Shown one piece after another: positions 36,535-45,608 of a stretch of DNA of 64,000 nt. The notes beneath the pieces are model-generated. The model was not told where the DNA came from, made no database searches, and saw only the letters and a list, made by a program, of their open reading frames with translations. Position 1 is the stretch's first letter; every line of letters starts with the position of its first letter. The translations under genes and the position numbers were made by a program. Source of the DNA: Mycobacterium sp. 155 (GTDB lineage Bacteria; Actinomycetota; Actinomycetes; Mycobacteriales; Mycobacteriaceae); the NCBI RefSeq assembly GCF_000373905.1, contig NZ_KB892705.1, positions 1 to 64,000 of the forward strand. Direction: 5' to 3'.

Positions 36535-36648
36535 TACCGCAGTGTCTCAAAACCGCCGGTACCGCCAAAAATGGGTGTGTCGCACATCACAGGATGGTGG
36601 CGCGCGTGCAATGCGCACAACCTCGAAATCGCTGCTTAGACCCGCTTG

Positions 36649-36689
36649 TGTGCACAACCGCGCCACCCGCCGGCCACTGTTCGTAGCTT
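36649..36689 (+). promoter_or_regulatory. Promoter with GTGYGCACAACC motif, before the transporter
   Basis: TGTGCACAACCG at 36649-36660, 24 bases after its CC comes TAGCTT (36684-36689), a TANNNT -10 box within CGTAGCTTCG. The same pair with nearly the same spacing stands before the secreted-protein gene at 38238. A further TGCGCACAACC is at 36612-36622. Confidence 0.45.
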
Positions 36690-36718
36690 CGGACGAAACG
36701 ACCCGCTGAGGAGCGAAC

Positions 36719-38017
36719 ATGGCCACGATCCTGCACGAATCCCGCGCTACGCCCATGAAACGCGTCGCATTGGCCAGCTTCGTCGGGTCGGCGATCGAGT
36801 ACTACGACTTCTACATCTACGGCACTGCCGCCGCGCTGGTGTTCCCGAAAGTGTTCTTCCCGCATCTGGGCACCACGATGGCGACCGTCGCTTCGATGGC
36901 GACGTTCGCTGCAGCGTTTCTGTCGCGGTCGGTGGGTGCCGCGTTCTTCGGGCATTTCGGCGACCGGCTGGGTCGCAAATCGACGCTGATCGCGACTCTG
37001 CTGACCATGGGTCTGTCCACGCTGGCCGTCGGCACGGTGCCCAGTACGACGGCGATCGGCGTGGCCGCACCGCTGATCCTGCTGACGTTGCGGCTCATTC
37101 AAGGGTTCGCGGTCGGCGGTGAATGGGCAGGTGCTGCGCTGCTGTCGGCCGAGTATTCACCGCCGGCCACCCGCGGTCGCTACGGCATGTTCACCCAGAT
37201 GGGCGTGGGTAGTGGGCTTGTGATGAGCAGCCTGTTGTTCCTCGCGGTGAACAAGACGATCGGCGAGTCCAGCCACGCCTTCATCGACTGGGGGTGGCGG
37301 ATCCCGTTCCTGTTCAGTGCGGTATTGATCGTCATCGCGCTGTACGTCCGGCTGAACGTTGCGGAGACACCGGTGTTCGTCGAACAGAAGACACGTGGCA
37401 CATCTCGAGTGACTCCGCTGACCGCACTGTTCCGCAATCAGCGGCGAGAAGTGGTCCTCGCTGCGGGCAGCATGATCGGGTTCTTCGCGCTGGGATACCT
37501 GGCCAACGCCTATTTGATGAGTTACGCCCATACGCACGTGGGCTTTTCACCCGAGCTGATATTGCAGGTCGGTCTGCTGGGCGGAGTCGTCGTGGTGGTG
37601 TTCAACGCCCTGAGCGCCGCGTTGAGCGATACGTTCGGTCGCCGCCGCGTCATCATGGCGGCGTTGGCTTTCGGGGTCCCGTGGACGTTCGTCGTGCTCC
37701 CGTTGATAGACACGGGCAATGCCGCATTGTTCGCACTGGCAATGGTGGGGACGTATGCGGTTGCCGCCAGCTCGTACGGACCGATGGCGGCCTTCATTCC
37801 CGAGATCTTCGGCACCCGGTTCCGCTACAGCGGTGCCGGATTGTCGCTGAACCTGGCGGGATTGGTTGGCGGTGCGGTGCCGACGATCATCGCTGCGCCG
37901 CTTCTGGCCACGTGGGGCGCGCCTGCGATCGGTGCCATGATGGCCGCGGTCGTACTTGTCAGCCTGGTGTGTACGGCAGCGTTGCCGGAAACGAAAGGAA
38001 CTGTTCTGCACCCTTGA
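36719..38017 (+). CDS. MFS transporter, metabolite:H+ symporter (MHS) family
   Basis: 432 residues, 12 predicted membrane helices. VGSAIEYYDFYIYGTAAALV and the loop motif FGHFGDRLGRKSTLIATLL are signatures of the MHS group (ProP, KgtP, ShiA relatives) that bring in organic acids, betaines or shikimate with protons. LIQGFAVGGEWAGAALLSAE is also conserved. ATG 36719 follows GAGGAG. Monocistronic: own promoter upstream, strong terminator downstream. Substrate cannot be told. Confidence 0.9.
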   Translation: MATILHESRATPMKRVALASFVGSAIEYYDFYIYGTAAALVFPKVFFPHLGTTMATVASMATFAAAFLSRSVGAAFFGHFGDRLGRKSTLIATLLTMGLSTLAVGTVPSTTAIGVAAPLILLTLRLIQGFAVGGEWAGAALLSAEYSPPATRGRYGMFTQMGVGSGLVMSSLLFLAVNKTIGESSHAFIDWGWRIPFLFSAVLIVIALYVRLNVAETPVFVEQKTRGTSRVTPLTALFRNQRREVVLAAGSMIGFFALGYLANAYLMSYAHTHVGFSPELILQVGLLGGVVVVVFNALSAALSDTFGRRRVIMAALAFGVPWTFVVLPLIDTGNAALFALAMVGTYAVAASSYGPMAAFIPEIFGTRFRYSGAGLSLNLAGLVGGAVPTIIAAPLLATWGAPAIGAMMAAVVLVSLVCTAALPETKGTVLHP

Positions 38018-38031
38018 TAAGTGTCATTATC

Positions 38032-38074
38032 TCGATGTATCCCTTCCCGATCGAATCAGGAAGGGATACATCGA
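38032..38074 (+). terminator. Intrinsic terminator after the MHS transporter
   Basis: TCGATGTATCCCTTCC and GGAAGGGATACATCGA form a perfect 16-bp stem with an 11-base loop, followed by TTTTAG. One of the clearest terminators in the window. Confidence 0.88.
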
Positions 38075-38140
38075 TTTTAGACGGAATGTCAATGGTGAGA
38101 AGAATGCGCGAATCTCCAGAAATCGTATCGAACGCGAGGT

Positions 38141-38181
38141 GTGCGCACAACCGAGACACCGCGAGGGTGGGCCCGTAGTTT
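38141..38181 (+). promoter_or_regulatory. Promoter with GTGYGCACAACC motif, before the secreted protein
   Basis: GTGCGCACAACCG at 38141-38153 and TAGTTT at 38176-38181 within CGTAGTTTCG, 23 bases apart, mirroring the promoter at 36649. The motif covers the place of a class II activator site or part of the -35 region. Confidence 0.45.
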
Positions 38182-38237
38182 CGTTGGTGTGACAACGTCA
38201 CGAACTTCCAAATATCTACTCATACAGGAGAACTCAG

Positions 38238-38504
38238 ATGGTCGCCACCAATAACAAGTCCCGTGTCGTCGCCCGCTTCGTGGTGGCTCCGGTCGCCGCC
38301 GCGAGCATCCTGGGCGGTGCCGCACTGGGATTGGCTGCAGGTGCCAACGCGGATACCGGCTCGTCGGATCAGTCGCACGGCAGCTACTCGATGGACTACC
38401 GGCACGATTCGGACGACTATCGCGGGCACCGCGACTGGGGCTTCCGTGGCTTCTGGCCGTGGCATCATTGGGACAACTCGTTCCGCGGTGATTACCGCAG
38501 CTGA
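38238..38504 (+). CDS. Small secreted aromatic/His-rich protein
   Basis: 88 residues from ATG 38238, with AGGAGA nine bases upstream. N-terminal signal: positively charged start, then APVAAASILGGAALGLAAG and a NADT cleavage region near residue 39. The mature 50 residues are rich in His, Asp, Arg, Tyr and Trp (DYRHDSDDYRGHRDWGFRGF, WPWHHWDNS) and have no Cys. No family known to me. It recalls the His-rich microproteins at 91 and 1377 in layout but not in sequence. It has its own promoter and a terminator. Confidence 0.7.
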   Translation: MVATNNKSRVVARFVVAPVAAASILGGAALGLAAGANADTGSSDQSHGSYSMDYRHDSDDYRGHRDWGFRGFWPWHHWDNSFRGDYRS

Positions 38505-38523
38505 CCTGTGCCGCCCCGACACC

Positions 38524-38550
38524 GAGCCCCTGGCGATCAGCCGGGGGCTC
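38524..38550. terminator. Hairpin between convergent genes
   Basis: GAGCCCCTGGC and GCCGGGGGCTC pair over eleven positions with one wobble, 20 bases after the secreted-protein stop and overlapping the stop of the opposite DinB-fold gene. It could serve both strands. Confidence 0.6.
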
Positions 38551-39193
38551 AGTGTATTTCGCCATGTCGGGCGAAGCTGTGCTCGACCTTGGTGGTGGGT
38601 AGGTCGGGCCGCCACCGCTTGATCCACTCGGTCTCAGGCCATTCCTCTGCGGCGGCCATCAACTCGTACATCGTTGCTCCGTCGATGGATTCGCGGATGA
38701 TGTCGGCGTGTCCGGCATGCCGGGAGAGCTCCTCCAGCAGATGCATGGCCACCCAGCGCGGCGACCAGTGTTCGATGTCCTTGGGGAACCACGGTACGTC
38801 CTGAGGAATCGGGACGGGTGTGTTCAGGTCGGCCTCGGCGAAGGCTTGCAGGGTGGCGGCGTTTTCCGCCGTCAGCGCGGAGACCAGACCATCGAGGGTT
38901 TCGTCCTCGCGCATCACATGCTGGTCGGCGTATTCGGCCATGATCTCGGCGGTCGGCCGTGGGTCCGGCGCGGGGAAATCCGGTGCTGACCTGACGCGAT
39001 CCGACCAACTGCGTTGCACCGCGGTGACATGCTTGATCAGGCCGCCCACCGACAGCGCGCTCACCGATGGAGTGCAGCGGGCCTGCTCGTCGGTGAGTCC
39101 GTGGCACACCGCCACGAATGCGTTCTGGTTGTGCCGCAGGAACTCGATCAGGCTCTGACGCTCGTCGGCGGCGACTGCGGGCAATCCGGGCAT
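38549..39193 (-). CDS. DinB-superfamily protein 1 (mycothiol-dependent type)
   Basis: 214 residues. Four-helix DinB fold: LIEFLRHNQNAFVAVCHGLT, VGGLIKHVTAVQRSW with the first metal-ligand His, and MHLLEELSRHAGHADIIRES with the HxxxH-type ligands. Actinobacterial proteins of this type bind a divalent metal and often act as mycothiol-S-transferases or isomerases. It starts two bases after the second DinB gene ends and shares its operon. Confidence 0.8.
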   Translation of the reverse strand: MPGLPAVAADERQSLIEFLRHNQNAFVAVCHGLTDEQARCTPSVSALSVGGLIKHVTAVQRSWSDRVRSAPDFPAPDPRPTAEIMAEYADQHVMREDETLDGLVSALTAENAATLQAFAEADLNTPVPIPQDVPWFPKDIEHWSPRWVAMHLLEELSRHAGHADIIRESIDGATMYELMAAAEEWPETEWIKRWRPDLPTTKVEHSFARHGEIH

Positions 39194-39195
39194 GG

Positions 39196-39720
39196 TCAGT
39201 TCTCCTGGCTGCGGTGTGAATGTACGTAAAGGTCTCGGATGCAGGCGATTTCAGCGCCGTGATGGATGGCCTCCCGGTTGATGTGCAGAATCAGCTCGGT
39301 CATCGAATAGTCGGCCCATTGCCCTTCGGCCGGTCCGACCGGCTTATTCAGGTCGTCCTGGCTCAGCGATCGCACGCCGTCGATCCAGACTCGATATGCA
39401 GCGTCGAGTTGGGTCAGCGCGGTGGCCGCGTCGGTGGCGTACGGCCAGGACTGGTAGTCGGCGGCCGGGCCGCCGAAGTGCGAGTAGTTACGCATGGCGA
39501 ACACGCCGACGATGACGTGCGCCAGCCGCCACGCAATGGTTGTGAACGGTTCGGGCCGAGGCGGGGGATAGCTGAAGTCGATGGCGCCGTCGGGATGGAC
39601 CGTCCAGCAGTCGGGGACCGGCTGCCAGAAGTACTCGTCATCGGTTAGACCGTCCAACCGGGGGCGTAGTTGGTGGATCCAGTGGTAGTCCAACTGATCG
39701 GCCAGCGGGTTTCTCTGCAT
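39196..39720 (-). CDS. DinB-superfamily protein 2
   Basis: 174 residues from ATG 39720, with GAAGG seven bases upstream; a longer frame to 39933 is Arg/Ala-rich and unlikely. PLADQLDYHWIHQLRPRLDG and WRLAHVIVGVFAMRNYSHFG, then ELILHINREAIHHGAEIACI hold the DinB helices with metal-ligand histidines. The function is unknown; a mycothiol-dependent reaction is the common guess. First gene of a two-gene operon, divergent from the mannosidase gene. Confidence 0.8.
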   Translation of the reverse strand: MQRNPLADQLDYHWIHQLRPRLDGLTDDEYFWQPVPDCWTVHPDGAIDFSYPPPRPEPFTTIAWRLAHVIVGVFAMRNYSHFGGPAADYQSWPYATDAATALTQLDAAYRVWIDGVRSLSQDDLNKPVGPAEGQWADYSMTELILHINREAIHHGAEIACIRDLYVHSHRSQEN

Positions 39721-39895
39721 AAAGCAACCTTCGCACCTATCGACGACAGTTTCTGTCCCAAGAGCGCGGCAGGCTCTCTCCATGCCGTCTGCTTGCGCCT
39801 GGCCGCCGGCGGCAGCGTCGCCGGCGCGGCCGCGTTCACAGCTGGCGGTCGTGCGGGCAATGGCCGAACGCCTGTCCCGGAGCACTGTACGAACG

Positions 39896-39901
39896 TAAGG
39901 T
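39896..39901 (+). promoter_or_regulatory. Leaderless promoter of the mannosidase operon
   Basis: TAAGGT fits TANNNT and is followed by six bases and the ATG at 39908, so the mRNA likely begins at the start codon. The rest of the 187-base gap to the DinB operon shows no other signal that I can name. Confidence 0.5.
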
Positions 39902-39907
39902 CGCTGC

Positions 39908-42900
39908 ATGCGCGTCATCGCCGCGGAGTCCACGGAATTGTTCGTCAGTTCTTCGGATCTACCGGTGCAGCTGGCCCGAGTGACCTACACGGGATGCACC
40001 GCTCCGACGACCATCCGAGTGGTCGGAGACGGCCTGTCTGGGCACGCCGTCGCGGGCCCGGGTGACGGTGTGGTCGAGGTGCCGGTGACCGTGCGCGACC
40101 CGATCCCCGGGGAGACTCGAGCCGCCGTGGTCGACGGACTGGTGTTCGAGTTCACCGTTGCCGAACCGGGCTGGACGATGTACATGATCAGCCACTTTCA
40201 CTACGACCCGGTGTGGTGGAACACCCAGGCCGCCTACACCAGCGTGTGGACCGAAGAACCACCCGGCCAGTGTCGCCAGACCAACGGCTTCGGCCTGGTT
40301 CACGCGCATCTGGAAATGGCCCGCCGCGAACCGGAATACAAGTTCGTGCTGGCCGAGGTGGACTATCTCAAGCCCTACTGGGATGCCCACCCCGAAGACC
40401 GGGCCGATCTGCGCCGGTTCATCGCCGAGGGGCGCGTCGAAATCATGGGCGGCACCTACAACGAACCGAACACCAACCTCACCAGTCCGGAGACCGCCAT
40501 CCGGAACTTCGTGGCGGGTATGGGCTTTCAGCGTGACGTGCTCGGCGCCAACCCCGCGACGGCATGGCAGCTCGACGTGTTCGGACACGATCCGCAGTTT
40601 CCCGGCATGGCAGCCGACGCGGGCCTGACATCCAGTTCGTGGGCCCGTGGACCGCATCACCAGTGGGGTCCGATGCAAAACGACGGCGACCCAGAACGCA
40701 TGCAGTTCGCCAGCGAATTCGAGTGGATCGCCCCGTCGGGTCGCGGGCTGCTGACCCACTACATGCCGGCGCACTATTCGGCTGGCTGGTGGATGGATTC
40801 CGCGGCCACGCTGGCCGCCGCCGAAGAGTCCACCTACCGGCTGTTCACCAAACTCAAGCGCGTCGCCCTGACCCGCAACGTGCTGCTGCCGGTCGGCACC
40901 GACTACACCCCGCCCAACAAATGGGTCACCCAGATCCACCGCGACTGGAACGCCCGCTACGTCTGGCCGAAGTTCGTGTGCGCACTGCCCAGCGAGTTCT
41001 TCGCCGCGGTACGAGCCGAACTCGACTCCCGAGGCGTCGAACCCTCCCCGCAGACCCGGGACATGAACCCGATCTACACCGGCAAGGACGTCTCCTACAT
41101 CGACACCAAACAGGCCAACCGGGCCGCCGAGGACGCCGTGCTCGATGCCGAACGTTTCGCGGTGTTCGCGAGCCTGCTCGGGGGCGCGGACTACCCGCAG
41201 GCGGCGCTTGCCAAAGCGTGGGTGCAACTGGCTTACGGCGCGCACCACGACGCCATCACCGGATCGGAGTCCGATCAGGTCTACCTCGATCTGCTGACCG
41301 GATGGCGTGACGCGTGGGAGCTGGGGCGCGTCGCCCGAGACAATGCGCTGGCGCTGCTCTCCGAGGCAGTGTACGGATCCCTGGTGGTGTGGAACCCGTT
41401 GGCGCACAAGCGTACAGATCTGGTCACCGTGCATCTCGACGTGCCGTTGGGTGGTGTGCTGCTCGACACCGACGGCTCCGAGGTACCCGTTCTGGTCGAA
41501 CACGGCGGCAGGACCGTGAGCTTTTTGGCCCGCGATGTGCCTTCGCTGGGCTGGCGCGCCTACCGGTTCGCCGACGGCTCGGTGCAGGGGTGGGAACCGG
41601 TGGTGGGGAACATCATCGAGAACGATCGCTATCGACTGACGGTCGACCCGACTCGAGGCGGCGGGGTGGTTTCACTGATCCGGGCCGGCCGCGAACTGCT
41701 CGCCGAAGGAGCGGTGGGCAACGAACTGGCGGTGTATGACGAATACCCGGCCCACCCGCAAGCCGGCGAGGGGCCGTGGCACCTGCTGCCCAAGGGACCC
41801 GTTGTTTGCTCGTCCAGCGGTGCGGCCGACGAAGTCCTCTGCCACCGAAGCGCATTGGGGCAGCGGCTGACCGTGCGCGGCCGTATTGACGGGTTGCTCC
41901 GGTATACCCAGACGATCACCCTGTGGCGCGGCCTGGATCGAGTCGACTGCCGCACCACGATCGATGACTTCGCCGGAGCCGACAAACTGTTGCGACTGCG
42001 TTGGCCGTGCCCGGTGCCCGGTGCGCTGCCGGTCAGTGAAGTCGGCGACGCGGTCATCGGGCGCGGCTTCGGTCTGCTGCACTATCACGAACAGACCGCA
42101 GTCGACACAGCACAGTATCCGTGGACCCTGGACAACCCTGCCTACGGCTGGTTCGGCTTGTCCTCGGCGGTGCGTATCAAGGTCGGGGACGCGGTGCGTG
42201 CGGTGTCGGTGGCCGAAGTGGTCGCGCCAGACCTCATCGCTTCCTCGGACGCACCCGATTCGCGAGAGTTGATGGTCGCACTCGTCCGCGCCGGGGTGAC
42301 CGCCACCTGCAGCAGCGCCGACAAACCTCGCTACGGCAACCTGGCCGTGGATTCCAACCTGCCCGATACCCGGCTCGCTCTTGGTGGACCCAGTGAAAAC
42401 TCCTTCACCGCAGCGGTTCTCGCCGAAACCGATGTCGCCTATAGTGACGAACTCAAACGTCAGCTCGACGCCACCGGATCGGCCAGGGTGTGGGTGCCCG
42501 CGACGGCGCCACTGGTCGACCAGTGGGTTCCCGACGCCGACCTGCGCGCGCCGCGGGCCTTGCCGGTGCTGATCCTGGCTGGCGACCTCACGGCGGTGGT
42601 CGACGACCTCGCCGACGCCGAGATCGTCGTGGACCAGCATGTGCCGACCGAAGCCGAAGCGTTCGAGCAGCGCACTGTGGCAGTGCTCAACCGAGGTGTG
42701 CCAGGGTTCGCCGTCGAGCCGGATGGCACCCTGCACACCTCGCTCATGCGGTCCTGCACCGGCTGGCCCTCGGGCACGTGGATCGATCCGCCGCGCAGGA
42801 CTGCACCCGACGGTTCCAATTTCCAATTACAGCACTGGACACATACTTTCGACTACGCCCTGGTCGCCGGCGACGGTGACTGGCGTGAGGCCGGCGTCGC

Positions 42901-44056
42901 CGCGCGCGGGGCGGAATTCAACCGGCCGTTGCGGGCGGTACCGGCTGGGCGCAGCCCGGCCGGTGGCCTGCCGTCGTGGGGTTCTCTGTTGGAGATCGAG
43001 CCGGCCGGACAGGTGCAACTCGGTGCGCTCAAGGCCGCCGGCAATCCGTTGGCCTCCGGCAGTGTGCGGCCCGCGGACCCGTCCGGCGGCATCACGGCTC
43101 GCCTGGTCGAAATCTGGGGTAAGGCAACCGATGTGTCGATCCGATCCGGGTTGCGCTCTGTAGCTCTGACGCGCCTCAATCTGCTCGAGGCATCCCGCGT
43201 GCAGCAGGATCCGCGAGACCGGCTGGAGCTGAGTGGTTTTGAGATCGCGACGGTGTCAACCCGGCTGAACCTACCCCGGGTGCTGCGTGCGGAGCATCGC
43301 GCATTGGCGCCGGAGGCCGAAGCGGTTCAACCGCTCTACGCTCGGTACTGGCTGCACAATCGAGGCCCGGCACCGCTGGGTGGCCTACCCGCCGTGGCGC
43401 ATCTGCACCCGGGAAGCCTTACCGTGACATCGGATTCACCGGTGATGCTACGCCTGACGGCGGCCAGTGACTGCACCGATGCGCCGCTGCACGGCCGGGT
43501 CCGGGTGATCGTTCCGCCGGGGTGGACAGCGGATCCGGCCGAACTCCCGTTCGTGCTCCCGCCCGGCGAACATCTGGAAACGGAGGTGGCACTGGGCATG
43601 CCGGCCGGCGTCGTACCGGGGCTGTATCCGATCCGCGCGGAACTCGTGGTCACCGGAGCCGACTCGGCCGCGCTGCCGCCGTCCTGGCGCCAGGTGGTCG
43701 AGGACGTCTGCGTCGTGACTGTCGGTGAACCGGGCGGGCAGGTGCTCAAACTGTGCTCCGAACTACAGCCGATAGAGGTCAAAGCCGGTGACAGCAACCA
43801 GCTTTTGGTTGAGCTGGGTACCGATGCCCGGGCCGGCTTGAGTGCCGAGGCGCACTTGATCAGCCCGTGGGGCACCTGGGACTGGATGGGCCCGGCGGCC
43901 GTCGGGTTTGAACTCCCGGCCGGTGGGACGGCGCAGATCGGTTTCGACGTGGCGCCGCCCGAATGGATCGACCCAGGGGAATGGTGGGTGCTGATCAGGG
44001 TCGGCTGTGCCGGGCGGCTGTTGTACACCCCGGCCGTTCGGGTGGTGGTGCGATGA
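39908..44056 (+). CDS. Glycoside hydrolase family 38, alpha-mannosidase
   Basis: 1382 residues. GH38 signatures: MYMISHFHYDPVWWNTQ (zinc ligands His and Asp), EIMGGTYNEPNTNL, the nucleophile Asp in WQLDVFGHDPQFPGMAADAG, and GAHHDAITGSESDQVYLDLL of the three-helix middle domain. A long beta-rich C-terminal part follows. The M. tuberculosis counterpart is Rv0648. It may trim mannose-containing glycans (lipoarabinomannan or PIM precursors or host glycans). No signal peptide, so action in the cytoplasm is expected. First gene of a three-gene operon, overlapping the next by four bases. Confidence 0.9.
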   Translation: MRVIAAESTELFVSSSDLPVQLARVTYTGCTAPTTIRVVGDGLSGHAVAGPGDGVVEVPVTVRDPIPGETRAAVVDGLVFEFTVAEPGWTMYMISHFHYDPVWWNTQAAYTSVWTEEPPGQCRQTNGFGLVHAHLEMARREPEYKFVLAEVDYLKPYWDAHPEDRADLRRFIAEGRVEIMGGTYNEPNTNLTSPETAIRNFVAGMGFQRDVLGANPATAWQLDVFGHDPQFPGMAADAGLTSSSWARGPHHQWGPMQNDGDPERMQFASEFEWIAPSGRGLLTHYMPAHYSAGWWMDSAATLAAAEESTYRLFTKLKRVALTRNVLLPVGTDYTPPNKWVTQIHRDWNARYVWPKFVCALPSEFFAAVRAELDSRGVEPSPQTRDMNPIYTGKDVSYIDTKQANRAAEDAVLDAERFAVFASLLGGADYPQAALAKAWVQLAYGAHHDAITGSESDQVYLDLLTGWRDAWELGRVARDNALALLSEAVYGSLVVWNPLAHKRTDLVTVHLDVPLGGVLLDTDGSEVPVLVEHGGRTVSFLARDVPSLGWRAYRFADGSVQGWEPVVGNIIENDRYRLTVDPTRGGGVVSLIRAGRELLAEGAVGNELAVYDEYPAHPQAGEGPWHLLPKGPVVCSSSGAADEVLCHRSALGQRLTVRGRIDGLLRYTQTITLWRGLDRVDCRTTIDDFAGADKLLRLRWPCPVPGALPVSEVGDAVIGRGFGLLHYHEQTAVDTAQYPWTLDNPAYGWFGLSSAVRIKVGDAVRAVSVAEVVAPDLIASSDAPDSRELMVALVRAGVTATCSSADKPRYGNLAVDSNLPDTRLALGGPSENSFTAAVLAETDVAYSDELKRQLDATGSARVWVPATAPLVDQWVPDADLRAPRALPVLILAGDLTAVVDDLADAEIVVDQHVPTEAEAFEQRTVAVLNRGVPGFAVEPDGTLHTSLMRSCTGWPSGTWIDPPRRTAPDGSNFQLQHWTHTFDYALVAGDGDWREAGVAARGAEFNRPLRAVPAGRSPAGGLPSWGSLLEIEPAGQVQLGALKAAGNPLASGSVRPADPSGGITARLVEIWGKATDVSIRSGLRSVALTRLNLLEASRVQQDPRDRLELSGFEIATVSTRLNLPRVLRAEHRALAPEAEAVQPLYARYWLHNRGPAPLGGLPAVAHLHPGSLTVTSDSPVMLRLTAASDCTDAPLHGRVRVIVPPGWTADPAELPFVLPPGEHLETEVALGMPAGVVPGLYPIRAELVVTGADSAALPPSWRQVVEDVCVVTVGEPGGQVLKLCSELQPIEVKAGDSNQLLVELGTDARAGLSAEAHLISPWGTWDWMGPAAVGFELPAGGTAQIGFDVAPPEWIDPGEWWVLIRVGCAGRLLYTPAVRVVVR

Positions 44057-44697
44057 GCGCTTGCGCGAAGAGTCAAGCGGTGCCAATGAGTTTGGCTGCG
44101 GTGGTCGCTGGAAAGCCGGTGCTGGTCAGCGAGATCGACGAACGGGAGGCGATGGTGCGGGCAGGGAACTTCGCATCGGCGCTGCCGCGTCCCGGCACCA
44201 GCGAGGGCAGGCAGCTGCGCCGCTGGCTGACGCAGCTGGTGGTGGCGGAACGGGTGCTGGCGGTCGAGGCTGCTGCCCGCCACCCGGACCTCGCCGGGGC
44301 TGACACAGAGGACGAGCTGCTGCCGGATACGGCCGCGCGCCTGGAGATTGGCAGTGTGGCGGCCGCGGTGCTGGCCACGCCACTGGCACGGGCGATGTTC
44401 ACCGAGGTCACCTGGGCCGTGGAGGTGGGCGACGAGGATATCGCCGCATACTACGCCCGCAACCCGTTGCGCTTCACGGCGAAACCTGAAGTCCAGCAAC
44501 AGGGCTGGCGTGCCAAGCCGGTGCCGCCGGCGTTCGAGCAGGTGCGCGACCGGATCGCCGAGCACCTGCTGGCCGCAGCCCGCCGACGTGCTTTCCGGTT
44601 GTGGCTCGACGTGCGGTATGCCGAACTGGTCGAGCTTGCGCCCGGGTATGAGCATCCGGGGGATCCGCGGCAGCCAGACAATACCCACCAGCATTAG
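44053..44697 (+). CDS. Rv0649-like protein (annotated FabD2), parvulin-like region
   Basis: 214 residues, from ATG 44053 inside the mannosidase stop (ATGA); ATG 44086 (MSLAAVVAGKPVLVSEIDER) is an alternative. The M. tuberculosis neighbour Rv0649 is called fabD2, but I see no malonyl-transferase GxSxG motif. Instead VAGKPVLVSEIDEREAMVR, a helical middle and VGDEDIAAYYARNPLRF recall the N-terminal region of SurA/PpiC-type chaperones. So the fabD2 label is doubtful. The first seven codons belong to a dispersed element (ATGAGCGCTTGC...) also found at 46620 and 63426. Confidence 0.65.
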   Translation: MSACAKSQAVPMSLAAVVAGKPVLVSEIDEREAMVRAGNFASALPRPGTSEGRQLRRWLTQLVVAERVLAVEAAARHPDLAGADTEDELLPDTAARLEIGSVAAAVLATPLARAMFTEVTWAVEVGDEDIAAYYARNPLRFTAKPEVQQQGWRAKPVPPAFEQVRDRIAEHLLAAARRRAFRLWLDVRYAELVELAPGYEHPGDPRQPDNTHQH

Positions 44698-44699
44698 CG

Positions 44700-45608
44700 A
44701 TGGGCGCCCTCACCGTTGCCCTGGACATCGGCGGAACCAAGGTCGCCGCAGGTCTCGTCGACTCCGATGGCGTCCTGGTGCACCACGCCACCGCGCCGAC
44801 CCCGGACGGGAACGCCGAGACGATCTGGGGCGTCGTCGAGACTTTGCTTGTTGACACGCTGCGCCTGGCCGACGGGGCAGTGCGTGGTGTCGGCATCGGA
44901 TCGGCCGGGCCGGTGGACCTGCCGAGCGGAACCGTCAGCCCCATCAATATCACGCAGTGGCATCGTTTTCCGATCGTCGAACGCGTCGAGTCGGTGTCGC
45001 GGTTGCCGGTGCGACTCGGCGGCGACGGGTTGTGCCTGGCGTTGGGGGAGCATTGGCGAGGTGCCGGCCGGGGCGCCCGGTTCATGCTCGGCATGGTGGT
45101 GTCGACCGGGGTCGGCGGCGGGCTGGTATTCGACGGCGCGCCGTATGCCGGCCGCACCGGAAATGCCGGGCACGTCGGGCATGTCATCGTCGCGCCGGAC
45201 GGCGGGGCGCTGTGTGCGTGCGGTGGGCATGGGTGTGTGGAGACGATCGCCTCCGGTCCGCACCTGGTGCAGTGGGCGCGCGACCAGGGCTGGGCTGCGC
45301 CGGAGGGGGCCGACGCCGGGGCTCTGGCTGCCGCGGCGTCCGCGGGGGAGCCGCTTGCGCTCAAGGCTTTTCGGCGTGGTGCCACTGCGATTGCGGCGAT
45401 GATCGCGTCGGTGGGCGCGGTGTGCGACCTCGACTTGGTCGTGATCGGCGGCGGGGTAGCCAAGTCCGGGGACCTGCTGTTCGCACCGATCCGCGACGCG
45501 CTTGCGTGCTATGCCGGGCTGGCGTTTCTGCGTACGTTGCGCGTCGTACCCGCCGAACTGGGCGGCGACGCCGGGCTGGTTGGTGCAGCCGCCCTCCTGC
45601 GGGCCTGA
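44700..45608 (+). CDS. ROK-family sugar kinase
   Basis: 302 residues. ATP-binding ALDIGGTKVAAGLVD, MVVSTGVGGGLVFDG, and the ROK zinc motif CACGGHGCVETIASG. Such enzymes phosphorylate glucose, N-acetylglucosamine or mannose-type sugars; following the mannosidase, mannose released by it is a plausible substrate. Two bases separate it from the gene before, so it belongs to the mannosidase operon. The counterpart is Rv0650. Its last 100 bases overlap the 3' end of the opposite HxlR gene. Confidence 0.9.
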   Translation: MGALTVALDIGGTKVAAGLVDSDGVLVHHATAPTPDGNAETIWGVVETLLVDTLRLADGAVRGVGIGSAGPVDLPSGTVSPINITQWHRFPIVERVESVSRLPVRLGGDGLCLALGEHWRGAGRGARFMLGMVVSTGVGGGLVFDGAPYAGRTGNAGHVGHVIVAPDGGALCACGGHGCVETIASGPHLVQWARDQGWAAPEGADAGALAAAASAGEPLALKAFRRGATAIAAMIASVGAVCDLDLVVIGGGVAKSGDLLFAPIRDALACYAGLAFLRTLRVVPAELGGDAGLVGAAALLRA

